DNA from: Xanthobacteraceae bacterium
GTDB lineage: Bacteria > Pseudomonadota > Alphaproteobacteria > Rhizobiales > Xanthobacteraceae
DNA length: 64,000 bases
Assembly: GCA_030041005.1 (NCBI GenBank)
Contig: JASHOR010000041.1
Location: 153,187 to 217,186 of the forward strand
Reading direction: 5' to 3'
Shown here one piece after another: positions 46,726 to 55,246 of the stretch. Under the pieces are notes generated by a model, which saw only the letters and a program-made list of their open reading frames with translations, was not told the origin of the DNA and did no database searches. How positions within the stretch are numbered: the first letter of the stretch is position 1; every line of letters begins with the position of its first letter. Both the position numbers and the translations under genes were made by a program.

Positions 46726-47174
46726 CCGCCGCCGAGCAGTTTCTTCACCAGCGCGCCAGCCTTGGAAAAATCCATCTGCCCGGAAAAGCGCTGCTTGAGC
46801 GCCGCCATGGTGCGGCCCATGTCCTTGAGCGTGGCGGCCTCGAGTTCCTTGACCAGCGCCGAAATCGCCTCGGCGGCTTCGAGGTCGGACATGCGCTTGG
46901 GCATGAACTCGGAAATGATCCCGATCTCGTCGCGCTCCTGCGCGGCGAGCTCGCTACGGCCGGCCTTGTCGTAGATGTCGAACGATTCCTGGCGCTGCTT
47001 GATCATCTTGGCCATGACGTCGACGATTTCCGGATCGGACAAGGTCACCCGCTCGGCGCCGCTGGTTTCGCGCTTGAGTATTTCAGCATTGACCAGACGC
47101 AGCGCCGAGACGCGCCGCGCCTGGCCCGATTTCATCGCTTCCTTGAGCGCAGTGTTGATATCGTCGCGCAGCAC
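46722..47174 (-). CDS. yqeY: GatB/YqeY domain protein
   Basis: 150 residues from a GTG at 47174 (GAGGAG nine bases upstream): LRDDINTALKEAMKSGQ starts the family motif. All-helical, with the YqeY core RVSALRLVNAEILKRE and IISEFMPKRMSDLEAAEAI. The same domain is appended to GatB, where it helps bind tRNA for amidotransfer; the free form is found next to carA, dnaG and rpoD in many bacteria, and its own role is unclear. Divergent from carA. Confidence 0.92.
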   Translation of the reverse strand: MLRDDINTALKEAMKSGQARRVSALRLVNAEILKRETSGAERVTLSDPEIVDVMAKMIKQRQESFDIYDKAGRSELAAQERDEIGIISEFMPKRMSDLEAAEAISALVKELEAATLKDMGRTMAALKQRFSGQMDFSKAGALVKKLLGGG

Positions 47175-47353
47175 GGTGTCGGCTCCTCGAATGATCCCGT
47201 TGACCTCTACCCGAACCCTTACCCTAGTCCCCCCTTTCGCGGGGAGGCAGCCAAGTGCCGCCGACGCTTTGCTCCCCCCGAAAGGGAAGGGAATAAGTGG
47301 GGGGCCGGCGAACGGCAGTTGCATCTCACTATATAATACGCGACTAAGAGGCC

Positions 47354-48577
47354 ATGACCCGAACGCAAGGCTCCGCCGCTTCCGTGTGGGACGATGCCAC
47401 ACCGACCGCGCTTCTGGTGCTCGCCGACGGCACCGTGCTCGAAGGCGTTGGGCTTGGCGCATCCGGCCACGCCGCCGGCGAGGTCTGCTTTAATACCGCG
47501 ATGACCGGCTATGAGGAGATACTCACCGACCCGTCCTATGCCGGGCAGATCATCACCTTCACCTTCCCGCATATCGGCAATGTCGGCACCAACGAGGAGG
47601 ACATCGAGACCGTCAATCTCGCGGCGACCCCCGGTGCCCGCGGCGTTATTCTGCACTCCGCCGTGACGCAGCCGTCAAATTACCGGGCCACGCGTCACCT
47701 CGACGTTTGGCTCAATAGCCGCGGCGTGATCGGGCTTGCCGGCGTCGATACCCGTGCGCTGACCGCCTTGATCCGCGAAAAGGGCATGCCCAATGCGGTG
47801 ATCGCGCACGAGCCGTCAGGCCGCTTCGACCTCGACGCGCTGAAAAGGCAGGCGCGCGAATGGCCGGGCATGATCGGCATGGACCTGGTGCCGACGGTGA
47901 CGACCGCGCAGCGCTTCTCCTGGAACGAGACCCCCTGGCGCTGGGGTGAGGGCTACGGCAGCGGCGATGGCGGACAATTCCACGTGGTCGCCATCGATTA
48001 CGGTATCAAGCGTAATATCCTGCGGCAGCTCGCCGGCCATTCGTGCAGGGTCACGGTGGTGCCGGCGCAGACCGCGGCCGGCGACATCCTGGCGCTCAAG
48101 CCGGACGGCATTTTTCTATCGAACGGCCCCGGCGATCCGGCCGCCACCGGAGAATACACGGTGCCGGTGATCCGGGCGCTGATCGACCGGCTGCCGACCT
48201 TTGGCATCTGTCTCGGTCATCAGATGCTGGGGCTCGCCATCGGCGCCAAGACGATAAAGATGCGTCAGGGCCATCACGGCGCCAACCACCCGGTGAAGGA
48301 CCTGACGACCGGCAAAGTCGAGATCACGTCGATGAATCATGGCTTTGCGGTCGACCGCGACACGCTGCCGGCGAACGCGACCGAGACGCATGTGTCGCTG
48401 TTCGACGGCTCCAATTGCGGCTTGGCGCTCAACGATCGGCCGGTCTTCTCGGTACAGTATCATCCCGAGGCGTCACCCGGCCCCCGCGACAGCCACTATC
48501 TGTTCGGCCGCTTTGTCGATTCCATGCGCGAGTTCCGGAAGAAACAGAAGGAGCCGCTGCGGCAGCGGCGCGGTTGA
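47354..48577 (+). CDS. carA: Carbamoyl-phosphate synthase small subunit
   Basis: 407 residues. N-terminal CarA domain (EVCFNTAMTGYEEILTDPSY) and C-terminal class I glutamine amidotransferase with the nucleophile elbow FGICLGHQMLG and the His/Glu pair in FSVQYHPEASPGP. It supplies ammonia to CarB for arginine and pyrimidine synthesis. No carB in the window. Confidence 0.97.
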   Translation: MTRTQGSAASVWDDATPTALLVLADGTVLEGVGLGASGHAAGEVCFNTAMTGYEEILTDPSYAGQIITFTFPHIGNVGTNEEDIETVNLAATPGARGVILHSAVTQPSNYRATRHLDVWLNSRGVIGLAGVDTRALTALIREKGMPNAVIAHEPSGRFDLDALKRQAREWPGMIGMDLVPTVTTAQRFSWNETPWRWGEGYGSGDGGQFHVVAIDYGIKRNILRQLAGHSCRVTVVPAQTAAGDILALKPDGIFLSNGPGDPAATGEYTVPVIRALIDRLPTFGICLGHQMLGLAIGAKTIKMRQGHHGANHPVKDLTTGKVEITSMNHGFAVDRDTLPANATETHVSLFDGSNCGLALNDRPVFSVQYHPEASPGPRDSHYLFGRFVDSMREFRKKQKEPLRQRRG

Positions 48578-48639
48578 GGAATTTCGAGCGGCGAGCCGGC
48601 CGCAAGGAAGCGGTCTCGGCCGCGGCACGAGCGAACGTC

Positions 48640-49170
48640 ATGACCTCCGCCAGCAAAGGTACGGCCCCCATCACGCTCCGCTTCGTCGATGATGGGTCGA
48701 TTCCCAACAATCCGGTCCTGCCGCTCGTCCTCTACCGCGGCGGCGTCGATCTCGCCGGCTCGCCCGATCCCGAACGGGTGATCGAGAAAAGGTTCGCCGC
48801 GAACGGCTGGGGGCAGATGTGGCGTAACGGCATCTATCCCTACGTGCACTATCACTCGATGATCCACGAAGCGATGGGCATTGCGCGTGGACGTGCGACC
48901 GTGCGCTTCGGCGGGAAAAAGGGCACGGAACTCGAAATCGGGCCGGGCGATGTGGTGATCCTGCCGGCGGGGACCGGGCACCAGCTCGTCGTCCAGACGC
49001 AGGAGCTGGTGGTGATCGGCGCCTATCCACCGAGCGGCAGCTACGACCTCTGCCGCGGCAGCAAGGCCGAGCACACCAAGGCGCTCGGTTCGATCGCCAA
49101 GGTGCCGATGCCTGCGAGCGATCCGGTCTTCGGCGCGAACGGGCCGCTGATCGCACTGTGGCCGGCATGA
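48640..49170 (+). CDS. YjlB-family cupin protein
   Basis: 176 residues. The pattern FVDDGSIPNNPVLPLVLYRG, WGQMWRNGIYPYVHYHSMIHE and ELEIGPGDVVILPAGTGHQL defines the YjlB cupin group; the histidines in YVHYHSMIHE and GTGHQ are likely metal ligands. Function unknown. Its stop overlaps the next gene (ATGA), so they are coupled. 62 bases after carA, possibly cotranscribed. Confidence 0.88.
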   Translation: MTSASKGTAPITLRFVDDGSIPNNPVLPLVLYRGGVDLAGSPDPERVIEKRFAANGWGQMWRNGIYPYVHYHSMIHEAMGIARGRATVRFGGKKGTELEIGPGDVVILPAGTGHQLVVQTQELVVIGAYPPSGSYDLCRGSKAEHTKALGSIAKVPMPASDPVFGANGPLIALWPA

Positions 49171-49874
49171 GCTCCGATTGGCTTTCATTCTGGGACCGGC
49201 CACATTCCATTTACGTCAATGCCCGGCACAAGGACGTTCATTACCGGCTGGTCGCTCAGGAGATCACCAAGGAGATCGTCGCCCACAAGCCGGCGCAGCA
49301 GGCGCGCGTGCTCGATTACGGCTCCGGCGAGGCGTTGCACGCCGAGATCATGGCGGCGGTGGCCACCGAACTGTTGTTGTGCGACGGTGCCCCCAGCGTG
49401 CGCGCCGCGGTCGCCGCGCGCTTTGCCGACAGTGCCAAGATTTGTACGCTGGCGCCGGACGATGTCGAGCGCTTGCCCGGCCAATGCCTCGACTTCGTCG
49501 CGCTGCATTCGGTCGCGCAATATCTGACGGCGGAACAAACGCGCGGGCTGTTCGCGCTGTTCCGCCGATTGCTCAAGGCCGATGGCACTTTGCTGGTCAG
49601 CGACGTGATCCCGCCGGACGTCAACGCCGCGGCCGACGTCGCCGCGTTGCTGCGTTTCGCCGCGGCAAACGGCTTCTTGCTGGGTGCGCTGGCGGGGCTG
49701 GGACGCACGTTGCTTTCCGATTACTGGCGGCTGCGCTCGCGGCTCGGCCTTGCCCGCTACAGCGAAGCCGCGATGCTCGACATGCTGTCGGCGGCAGGCT
49801 TCGCAGCACGCCGGGAGGCTTCCAACATAGGTCATAATCAGACGCGAATGGCCTTCATTGCCGTGCCGCGATGA
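49167..49874 (+). CDS. Class I SAM-dependent methyltransferase
   Basis: 235 residues from ATG 49167 overlapping the cupin stop. SAM motif I is VLDYGSGEALHAE (about 48-60); motif II/post I LLLCDGAPS; motif IV-like LDFVALHSVAQYL. The C-terminal part is helical and hydrophobic (LLRFAAANGFLLGALAGLG), perhaps for a lipid-like substrate. It begins MSSDWLSFWDRPHSIYVN, a pattern of the small 'methyltransferase type 11' proteins. The acceptor is unknown. Confidence 0.88.
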   Translation: MSSDWLSFWDRPHSIYVNARHKDVHYRLVAQEITKEIVAHKPAQQARVLDYGSGEALHAEIMAAVATELLLCDGAPSVRAAVAARFADSAKICTLAPDDVERLPGQCLDFVALHSVAQYLTAEQTRGLFALFRRLLKADGTLLVSDVIPPDVNAAADVAALLRFAAANGFLLGALAGLGRTLLSDYWRLRSRLGLARYSEAAMLDMLSAAGFAARREASNIGHNQTRMAFIAVPR

Positions 49875-49907
49875 ATTCCGGCACGTCTATCGACTTGTTC
49901 GCAAAAC

Positions 49908-50945
49908 CTATTCGCGCCCGGCGCCGATCGTGTCGGCCATCACTGCCCCGCGTTTGCCCAGCGGCTTTTCGCCGCCGACCGTCGAATCCTCCGCCGTCTG
50001 ATGCTCGATTTCGGCGTTGAGTTCGGCACCTAAGAGTACCACCGTGGTCGAAATCCAAAGCCACATCATCATCGCCGCCACGGCGCCGAGCGAACCATAG
50101 GTAGCGTTGTAGGAATTGAACTTGGTCAGATACCAGGAAAACAAATACGAGGCGACCATCCATACCACGGTCGCGAACACGCTGCCGACGCTGACCCATT
50201 GCCAGCGTGCGGCCCGGCGGTCCGGGCCGTAGCGATAGAGAATCGCCAGTCCGGCCAGCAGCACGATCAGTAACGCCGGCCAGCGCGCAATTACGGTCAG
50301 CGTTGCCGCCAGTCCGCCGAGGCCGAGCCACGACAGCACCAGCGGTACGGCGACAACGGCGCCGATCGCCACCAGAAAAACCCCGAAACTGCCCAGCGTG
50401 AACAGCAGCGCGACCAGATTGAAGCGGACGATGTTACGCGTTTCCCTTTGTTCGTAGATGACGTTGAGGGCGTCAATCATCGCCTTCACCCCGCCCATGG
50501 CGCTCCACAGCGCCACCACGATGCCGACGACGACACCGATGCTGAGCGTGCCGTTGCTTTGCGAGGCGATGCGCGCGGCCTGATCGTGCAGCAGCCCGAG
50601 CACCGTGGTCGGCACGACGCCGTTGGCCAGCGACAGATCGTTGGAGATGGCCGAAGCGTTGAAAAACAGTCCGTAAGCGGAGACCAGCGCGGTGATGGCC
50701 GGGAAGATGGAGAACAGCACGAAAAACGCCACGCCGCCTGCGATCGACAGAATCCGGTCGGAGAACATTTCGCGATAGGTGCGCCAAAAGATGTCTTTCC
50801 ACCCGGCCAATGGAATCTGCAACGGGTGCTTGGCGCCGCGGCCGCGACCGCGTTCCCGAGCATGGTGCGACTGCGCCTCGTGCGGCTGCTCGGAGCTGCG
50901 CGGCTCGTTAAACGGCCTTTGCTTTTCCGCGGATTCCGTCGGCAC
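49908..50945 (-). CDS. YihY/BrkB-family membrane protein
   Basis: 345 residues from a GTG at 50945 (AAAGGG eight bases upstream); an upstream TTG would extend it. A charged N-terminus (to about 60) is followed by the family motif DILFWRTYREMFSDRILSIA-like stretch and six hydrophobic helices, with PLAGWKDIFWRTYREMF and FNSYNATYGSLGAVAAMMM conserved. Once labelled ribonuclease BN by mistake; the function is probably envelope-related but unproven. Confidence 0.88.
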   Translation of the reverse strand: MPTESAEKQRPFNEPRSSEQPHEAQSHHARERGRGRGAKHPLQIPLAGWKDIFWRTYREMFSDRILSIAGGVAFFVLFSIFPAITALVSAYGLFFNASAISNDLSLANGVVPTTVLGLLHDQAARIASQSNGTLSIGVVVGIVVALWSAMGGVKAMIDALNVIYEQRETRNIVRFNLVALLFTLGSFGVFLVAIGAVVAVPLVLSWLGLGGLAATLTVIARWPALLIVLLAGLAILYRYGPDRRAARWQWVSVGSVFATVVWMVASYLFSWYLTKFNSYNATYGSLGAVAAMMMWLWISTTVVLLGAELNAEIEHQTAEDSTVGGEKPLGKRGAVMADTIGAGRE

Positions 50946-51138
50946 GGGACAACCCTTTAATGCGGCGCCGTCGGGCGCTCCGCGACCCGGTCCGTAGTCC
51001 GGCAGCACCGAAGGATAACGAGCCGTTGCGCGCAAGGTTGCGCAGCGGCGGCTGCGGGCCGGGAGGAGCGTTTTGAGGGCAGGCAGCCGCGGTCGCGGAG
51101 CGGTAGCCGGCTATAATACGATGATTGGTGTCTGCGCG

Positions 51139-51834
51139 CTACGCGGCCGCCTGACGGGCGGATCGTTGATCGGTATGCCTCTCAGCCTTGCCGCCCGCGA
51201 GCTGGGCCTGGATCCAGTTCCACAGCGCCCTGATTTCCGCCGCCGCCCTGCCTTGGCCGGCATATTCGGTGACGCCGAGGCCCGCGGCAATGGCGTCCTG
51301 ATAATCCATCCGCGCCGACAACAGCGGCTCGGCGAGAATACCGAGATCGGTCAGATCCTTTGCCGCATGGCTCGCCCGCGAGCTGCGATAGGTCGCCGGG
51401 CACTGATTGAGCACGAAAGCCGCCCTGCGCTTCGCCAAAAACACAGCCCGGAAAGTCGCCGCCGTTGCCTCGACATCGAGTCGCGTCGGCCGCGACGGCA
51501 GCAGGCAGAGATTCGCAGCCTCGGCAACCAGACGAACGGCCGCGCCGTCGGCGCCGGCGGTATCGAACAGTGCAACGGTGAACCCGGCTCCGGCCAGTCC
51601 CTGGAGAATCGCCGGGAGCCGTTGCAGGCGGTCGCGCTCCAGCGGCTCGACCATGATCGGTGTCGCGACCTGGGCGGCCATGCGGCGTTGGCCCCAGCGG
51701 GCCAACGAGGCCTGCGGATCGAGGTCGAGCGCAATCACTCTTTCCCCTGCCTGGGCGGCCGCCACCGCCAATGAAGCGGCCAGCGTGGTCTTCCCGGTGC
51801 CGCCCTTTTGCGTGAGAAAAACGATTGCGCGCAT
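51139..51834 (-). CDS. ParA-type ATPase, fourth gene of the min operon
   Basis: 231 residues from ATG 51834, which overlaps the minE stop (TGATG). Deviant Walker A KGGTGKTTLA (residues 10-19) with the signature lysine, switch I DLDPQASLARW, and FDTAGADGAAV as switch II. Short form without a DNA-binding N-domain, like ParF/PpfA-type partition ATPases. The tail (after 215) is Arg/Gln/Ala-rich and could contact DNA. Coupling to minE suggests a role in positioning linked to division. No ParB partner visible. Confidence 0.88.
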   Translation of the reverse strand: MRAIVFLTQKGGTGKTTLAASLAVAAAQAGERVIALDLDPQASLARWGQRRMAAQVATPIMVEPLERDRLQRLPAILQGLAGAGFTVALFDTAGADGAAVRLVAEAANLCLLPSRPTRLDVEATAATFRAVFLAKRRAAFVLNQCPATYRSSRASHAAKDLTDLGILAEPLLSARMDYQDAIAAGLGVTEYAGQGRAAAEIRALWNWIQAQLAGGKAERHTDQRSARQAAA

Positions 51835-52169
51835 CACACCAGCCCGTTGGTCCATAGCGAGCGCGCCAGCGCCGGCCGCGGCTCGAGTGCCAATCGCCCT
51901 ACCGGCGCGGCGGTATCCGCGGCGCGGCGGCGGTTGGGGATTTCGATATCGACGGCAAGCGTCGAGACGTTCTTGCCGCGATCCATCGTGATCTGCACCT
52001 TGTCCGGGTCGAATGCGACGTGGCGGCTGATGACGGCGAGAATCTCCTCGCGCAGCACGCCGAGCAGATCGGGCTCGTTGCGCGCCTCGCGCTCGTGCGC
52101 GAGCAGGATTTGCAGCCGCTCGCGCGCCACCGGCGCCGAGCCGCGGCGGAACAGATGCAAAAGGTTCAT
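51834..52169 (-). CDS. minE: Cell division topological specificity factor MinE
   Basis: 111 residues. N-terminal amphipathic [20 protein letters not shown] with the contact-helix motif [12 protein letters not shown], then the dimer domain [19 protein letters not shown]. An extra C-terminal tail of about 25 residues ([17 protein letters not shown]) extends beyond the usual about 88. It stimulates MinD ATPase to set mid-cell. Overlaps minD by four bases. Confidence 0.95.
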   Translation of the reverse strand: MNLLHLFRRGSAPVARERLQILLAHEREARNEPDLLGVLREEILAVISRHVAFDPDKVQITMDRGKNVSTLAVDIEIPNRRRAADTAAPVGRLALEPRPALARSLWTNGLV

Positions 52170-52996
52170 GCTGCCTTCCGTCCGAACAGCTTGTTGAAGA
52201 TGCTGCGACTCTCCGAAGGAATATGCATGGGAATTTGTTCGCCCTTGAGCCGGTGCGCGGCCTCGAAATAGGCGCGGGCCGGCGGGCTCAGCGCAGCGTT
52301 GAGCGTCACCGGCGATCCGACATTAGAAGCGCGCAACACCTCCTCGCTCTCGGGGATGATCCCGAGCAGCGGGACGGAGAGGATTTCGAGCACGTCGTCG
52401 ATGGACAGCATCTCGCCGCGGGCCGCGCGCCAGGGATGATAGCGCGTAATGAGCAGGTGCTTATCGACGCATTCGCCGCGCTCGGCCCGCTCCGTCTTCG
52501 AATCGAGCAGCCCGATGATGCGGTCGGAATCGCGCACCGACGACACTTCCGGATTGGTGACGATGATGGCGGCATCGGCATGCCGCATCGCCAGCGTGGC
52601 GCCGCGCTCGATGCCGGCCGGGCTGTCGCAGATGATCCAGTCGAACTTGCCGCGCAGCTCGGCGATGACCTTGGCGACGCCGTCTTCCGTCAAGGCCTCC
52701 TTGTCGCGGGTCTGCGATGCCGGCAGCAGATAAAGGTTTTCCAGCCGTTTGTCGCGGATGAGCGCCTGCGGCAGCTTGGCGACGCCGTTGATGACGTTGA
52801 TGAGATCGAACACCACGCGTCGCTCGGCGCCGAGCACCAGGTCGAGATTGCGCAGGCCGACATCGAAGTCGACGACTACGACCTTGTCGCCGTCCTTGGC
52901 CAGTGCGACGCCCAGAGCGGCCGTCGATGTGGTCTTGCCGACGCCTCCCTTGCCCGATGTCACGACCAGCACGCGGGCCGATTTCCCCTCGTTCAT
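52166..52996 (-). CDS. minD: Septum-site ATPase MinD
   Basis: 276 residues. Deviant Walker [11 protein letters not shown] (about 15-24), switch [15 protein letters not shown], switch [13 protein letters not shown], and the C-terminal membrane-targeting helix [10 protein letters not shown]. It recruits MinC to the membrane and oscillates with MinE. Confidence 0.97.
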   Translation of the reverse strand: MNEGKSARVLVVTSGKGGVGKTTSTAALGVALAKDGDKVVVVDFDVGLRNLDLVLGAERRVVFDLINVINGVAKLPQALIRDKRLENLYLLPASQTRDKEALTEDGVAKVIAELRGKFDWIICDSPAGIERGATLAMRHADAAIIVTNPEVSSVRDSDRIIGLLDSKTERAERGECVDKHLLITRYHPWRAARGEMLSIDDVLEILSVPLLGIIPESEEVLRASNVGSPVTLNAALSPPARAYFEAAHRLKGEQIPMHIPSESRSIFNKLFGRKAA

Positions 52997-53011
52997 ATTG
53001 TCGACCTTTCG

Positions 53012-53737
53012 TTAGTTCATCGCCGAGATTTTCAGCGTATCGCCGTCAAGCCAGGCCTGGGCCGGTCCGCGGCGCAGGCTGTCTTCGATTTCGTCTGCGG
53101 TCTTGTAGTGAGGTCCGATCGCCACCAGCTCGCCCTCGAATCGGTGGCAGAAGATGCGCGCGCGGGGATTGCCGGAGGCGCCTGCCATGGCGAGCCCGCG
53201 CAGCGTCCCGTAGATGTGGATCGATCCGCCGGCGATGATTTCGGCGCCCGAACCGACCGAACCGAGCACCGTGATATCGCCGTCGATGAAGACGACAGAT
53301 TGCCCGGAGCGCACCGGCGAGTCGACCAACAACGAAGCCGGTTCTTGTTTCTTGGCCGGCGCGTTGACCGCCGCACTCGGGGGCGCGTCGGCCGGAACGG
53401 ATTCCAGTGGCTCGATGTCCGCCACCCCGCGTGCGGCGCGCAACAGCGGCGGCAGCCCCGGGCCGATACCGGCCGGCTCGATGCCCTCGATGCCGAGTAC
53501 CCGGATGTTGCGCTCTTGAAGGCTGGCGATGAGCTGGGAGATGGCGGCTTCGCCGAGCGGCGCGGCCGACAGGTCGAGCGCGACCGGGTGGCCGGCAAAG
53601 AAGCCCTTGGACCGCTCCAGCGTGGCGTCGAGTCCCGCGAGCCAGTCCTCGATCGGGGGCTGCGGCGTGAAAACGAATGCCATGTAAGACCGCGCCCGAA
53701 ATGTCAGCGACTGACGTTGGCAAAGAAGGCTCGACAC
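53012..53737 (-). CDS. minC: Septum-site inhibitor MinC
   Basis: 241 residues from a GTG at 53737 with GAGG six bases upstream; an internal ATG at 53683 would cut the conserved SLTFRARSYMAFVFTPQPP, so the longer form is preferred. N-domain (to about 110) acts on FtsZ; the beta-helical C-domain (GQSVVFIDGDITVLGSVGSG, AEIIAGGSIHIYGTLRG, NPRARIFCHRFEGELVAIG) dimerises and binds MinD. First gene of minC-minD-minE-parA. Confidence 0.95.
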   Translation of the reverse strand: MSSLLCQRQSLTFRARSYMAFVFTPQPPIEDWLAGLDATLERSKGFFAGHPVALDLSAAPLGEAAISQLIASLQERNIRVLGIEGIEPAGIGPGLPPLLRAARGVADIEPLESVPADAPPSAAVNAPAKKQEPASLLVDSPVRSGQSVVFIDGDITVLGSVGSGAEIIAGGSIHIYGTLRGLAMAGASGNPRARIFCHRFEGELVAIGPHYKTADEIEDSLRRGPAQAWLDGDTLKISAMN

Positions 53738-53966
53738 GGGCGCCTCTGGGTTCTTGGACGAGTCTTAAATTTGTTAACAATCTGCTCAAACATGGTTAAC
53801 GAAGGATTAATCGCTTGCCTGTGCAGCGAAAACGGGCGACGGCCGGATGACCAACGCGCGCGCTGTGGTCGAGCGCTCACCCGGCTCCCCGTCAAAGTGT
53901 CAAATATTGCGGGCGGCGCGGCCAATAAGCGCGCGCCGGGGCCGTCATTTCATTTCAATCCGACTG
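53738..53966. other. Min operon upstream region
   Basis: 229 bases between the min operon and the TctC gene end. An AT-rich patch (TTAAATTTGTTAACAATCTG, near 53765-53784) likely contains the minC promoter. No gene seen. Confidence 0.4.
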
Positions 53967-54989
53967 TCAGTCCAGATGCGCGCCGGAGGCCTTGATGATC
54001 GGCGCCCATTTCTTCAGCTCGGCATTGATGAATTGGGCAGTCGATTCCGGCGTCGAGCCCGGCGTCGGATTGATGCCCGCCTTGACCAGGGCAGCGGATA
54101 CTTTTGGATCGGCCAGCGCCTTGTTGATCGCGACGTTGAGTTTGTCGACGACCGGCTTGGGCGTGCCGGCCGGCGCCAGAATCGCATTCCAGGTGTAGCA
54201 TTCGAAGCCTTTGACGCCCTGCTCCTGCAAGGTCGGCAGATTTGGCATGGCCGGGATACGCGTCGCCATCCCGGCGCCGAGCGCGCGGACCTTGCCGGCG
54301 AGCGCCAGAGGCATCGCGGTCGGCGTCGCGTCGAACGCCAGCGAGACTTCTCCGCCCAGCAAGCCGAGGTCCATCGGCGCGGATCCCTTATAGGGTACGT
54401 GCACGATGTCGAGCCCGCCCAGGTCGGCTTTGAACTCCTCGCCGCACAAATGCAGGATCGAGCCGACGCCGGAGGACCCGTAGGAGTATTTGCCCGGATT
54501 GGCCTTGAGCAAGGCCACCAGGCTTTTGACGTCGGTTACCGGAAGAGAAAGGTTCGTCATCAGGATCGTCGGGGTCACACCGACCCGGCCAATGGGCGCG
54601 AAGGCGTGCTCCGGATCGTACGGCAGGTGCCTGTACAGCCCGGGGTTGATCGCGTTGGTGGACACGGTCGACATCAAAAGCGTGTATCCGTCGGGCGCGG
54701 CTTTGGCGACGTCGCCAGTGCCGAGCGTGCCGCCGGCGCCGCCGCGGTCAACTACGATGAACGTCTGTCCCAGAAGTTCGCTCATCTTCGCGCTCATGAT
54801 GCGCCCGACGATATCGGTCGGGCCGCCGGCGGCGAACGGAATGATCATCTCTACCGGTCGCGATGGGAACTGATCCGCAGCGTACGCGCTGACGCCGAAA
54901 AGTGGCGTCAATGGCAAGGCCAGCGCAGCCAAGACCGAAGCCAAAATTGCAGCCAAGACCGAGGCTGGTCGTCGGCGATGATGCTCCAT
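53967..54989 (-). CDS. TctC/Bug-family periplasmic solute-binding protein
   Basis: 340 residues from ATG 54989 (GGGGGA upstream). Signal peptide to about residue 38 (LGVSAYAADQ-like end). Family hallmarks: FPSRPVEMIIPFAAGGPTD, VDRGGAGGTLGTGDVAKAAPDGYT, and YGSSGVGSILHLCGEEF. It captures small carboxylates or amides for TTT transporters, but no TctA/TctB genes are adjacent, so it is an orphan receptor, common in this order. Confidence 0.93.
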   Translation of the reverse strand: MEHHRRRPASVLAAILASVLAALALPLTPLFGVSAYAADQFPSRPVEMIIPFAAGGPTDIVGRIMSAKMSELLGQTFIVVDRGGAGGTLGTGDVAKAAPDGYTLLMSTVSTNAINPGLYRHLPYDPEHAFAPIGRVGVTPTILMTNLSLPVTDVKSLVALLKANPGKYSYGSSGVGSILHLCGEEFKADLGGLDIVHVPYKGSAPMDLGLLGGEVSLAFDATPTAMPLALAGKVRALGAGMATRIPAMPNLPTLQEQGVKGFECYTWNAILAPAGTPKPVVDKLNVAINKALADPKVSAALVKAGINPTPGSTPESTAQFINAELKKWAPIIKASGAHLD

Positions 54990-55039
54990 GGTTTCCCCCT
55001 TTGTTATGGCGGGATCATACCGCGTGCGGCGATCGGACC

Positions 55040-55114
55040 CTAGTGTCCTGCGATTCCGAAGTTCGCAAACGAGGGCGCCGCACAATGATGCGAACTTCGG
55101 AATCGGGGCACTAG
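55040..55114. repeat. CTAGTG-family palindromic element, CGAAGTTCG subtype, inverted
   Basis: 75 bases. CTAGTGTCC and GGCACTAG ends; GATTCCGAAGTTCGCA (55052-55067) pairs with 55089-55104. The loop is the reverse complement of that at 45641, so this copy lies in the other orientation. Confidence 0.85.
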
Positions 55115-55246
55115 CGGCGATGCATCTTTCCTGTGTACGGTGACGGGCCATGCTTTAAGCTGCGGGAAGCGGGCGCGTACCGCGCGACAATAAAAACATC
55201 GCGGTCGCGCGCCGCTGCTGCGCGGGGCAGCGATGGGAGGAACGCC

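Noticed and set aside
52223..53995. 590-codon plus-strand frame
   Set aside because: Antisense to minD and minC, which are unmistakable; Asp/Arg/His-rich shadow composition.
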